64,000 nt of DNA from positions 2,170,001 through 2,234,000 of the forward strand of contig NW_027475134.1 of assembly GCF_051020985.1 (NCBI RefSeq), given 5' to 3'. Origin of the DNA: Nomia melanderi. Taxonomy: Eukaryota > Arthropoda > Insecta > Hymenoptera > Halictidae. Positions 63,901 to 64,000 of this stretch are shown here, one piece after another; the stretch's first letter is position 1; every line of letters starts with the position of its first letter. The translations under genes were made by a program, and so were the position numbers. The notes beneath the pieces are model-generated. The model was not told the DNA's origin. It was given only the letters and a program-made list of their open reading frames with translations, and searched no databases.

Positions 63901-64000
63901 GGGGCCGGACTGTCAGGGTCAGGGAAAAATCCTATATATATCTGGTGATATCTCGGGTGCTATTACAGATAGCGCAAAAAATCAAAGTGAATTATCTGCA
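61000..64000. repeat. Right-hand region with the most divergent monomers
   Basis: About 17 monomers with changes rare elsewhere: GCGGGATCGACCTCGG for GGGAACGACC, GGCCGGACTGTCAGGG or GGACTGTTAGGG for GGACACTCAGGG, ATTATCTATAGGAGGCCC, TTCAGCCGGATCGACC, and TATATCTTTTGATATC (near 61840 and 63240), which alters the dyad loop. Type C copies at 61090, about 61790 (one base shorter, AAATAAAGATATTAGG) and 63189 (ATCACAGATATTC) are diverged from the others. No non-satellite sequence appears before the window ends. Confidence 0.8.

Larger units (their letters stand above)
1..64000. repeat. 175-bp satellite DNA tandem array, about 366 monomers, both ends open
   Basis: The same 175-bp unit recurs head to tail from the first to the last base. 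Landmarks such as GGCGCATGAATCTGTGCAGC, GGGGCCGGACACTCAGGG and TATATCTGGTGATATCTC return every 175 bp. No unique DNA interrupts the array and no monomer is inverted. The consensus is about 53% G+C. The unit length is not a multiple of three, so each copy shifts the reading frame; this argues against a repetitive protein gene. The only length changes are 1-2 bp. The function is unknown. A centromeric or pericentromeric role is inferred only from unit length and array organisation. I do not recognise it as a named satellite family. Confidence 0.98.

Noticed and set aside
1..64000. Hundreds of 60-125 codon open frames as genes
   Set aside because: They recur at 175-bp steps on both strands, overlap each other in different frames and simply translate the satellite. 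The unit is not a multiple of three, and 1-2 bp indels are tolerated. No conserved domain, splice structure or distinct codon pattern is visible.
1..64000. A CRISPR array
   Set aside because: The repeated unit is the whole 175 bp, with no alternation of short identical repeats and unique spacers. There are no cas-like genes.
1..64000. rDNA spacer, tRNA or 5S tandem genes
   Set aside because: No rRNA-like, tRNA cloverleaf or convincing A/B-box sequence was seen in the monomer. Variants with GGATCGACCTC resemble part of a B box but do not fit the full pattern.
1..64000. Assigning the array to a named satellite or species
   Set aside because: Several organisms have satellites of about 170-180 bp, but I could not match this sequence to any from memory with confidence. 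A database search would decide.

Overview
The whole 64-kb window is one uninterrupted tandem array of a 175-bp satellite monomer, about 366 copies in the same orientation. No unique sequence appears at either edge, so the array continues beyond both ends. I find no protein-coding gene, RNA gene, transposon, CRISPR array or unique spacer. Long regular satellite DNA of this kind points to eukaryotic heterochromatin. A monomer close to nucleosomal repeat length fits a centromeric or pericentromeric array, but that is inference. I do not recognise the sequence as a named satellite and cannot assign a species.

Monomer numbering (m1-m175) starts at GAGGCCCTGG. The monomer has two halves: a GC-rich part (m1-m100, about 66% G+C) and an AT-rich part (m101-m175, about 36% G+C). 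The AT-rich part contains the short dyad ATATC-TGGT-GATAT (m112-m125). Length is tightly held: I count only 16 small indel events in the window, all of 1-2 bp. Three kinds of sequence variation recur. One is a set of linked sites at m140-m175 (class a, and class b with a PstI site CTGCAG). The second is a substitution-diverged block at m63-m98 (type C, 43 copies found). The third is regional diagnostic changes such as GGTCCGG for GGCCGG near m78-m82.

Layout: 1-3.5 kb, fairly uniform type-A monomers. 3.5-7 kb, a 1.43-kb block repeated at an 11-monomer spacing, with relatives at 15.7 and 27.9 kb. 7.4-19.4 kb, a 14-monomer higher-order repeat (two adjacent copies and a partial third) and a 6-monomer block copied 8.9 kb away. 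19.5-29.5 kb, a multi-monomer block in three versions that differ by whole-monomer deletions. 30-34 kb, a transitional mixture. 34-56 kb, a second domain rich in type C and GGTCCGG monomers, with a 7-monomer tandem duplication and a nearly identical 17-monomer tandem duplication (49.6-55.5 kb). 56-61 kb, a third variant mix with short local duplications. 61-64 kb, the most divergent monomers.

The pattern fits repeated unequal exchange and gene conversion. Copies are offset by whole numbers of monomers, and the two junctions I could narrow fall in or around the AT-rich dyad. All offsets were read by eye; no alignment was run.
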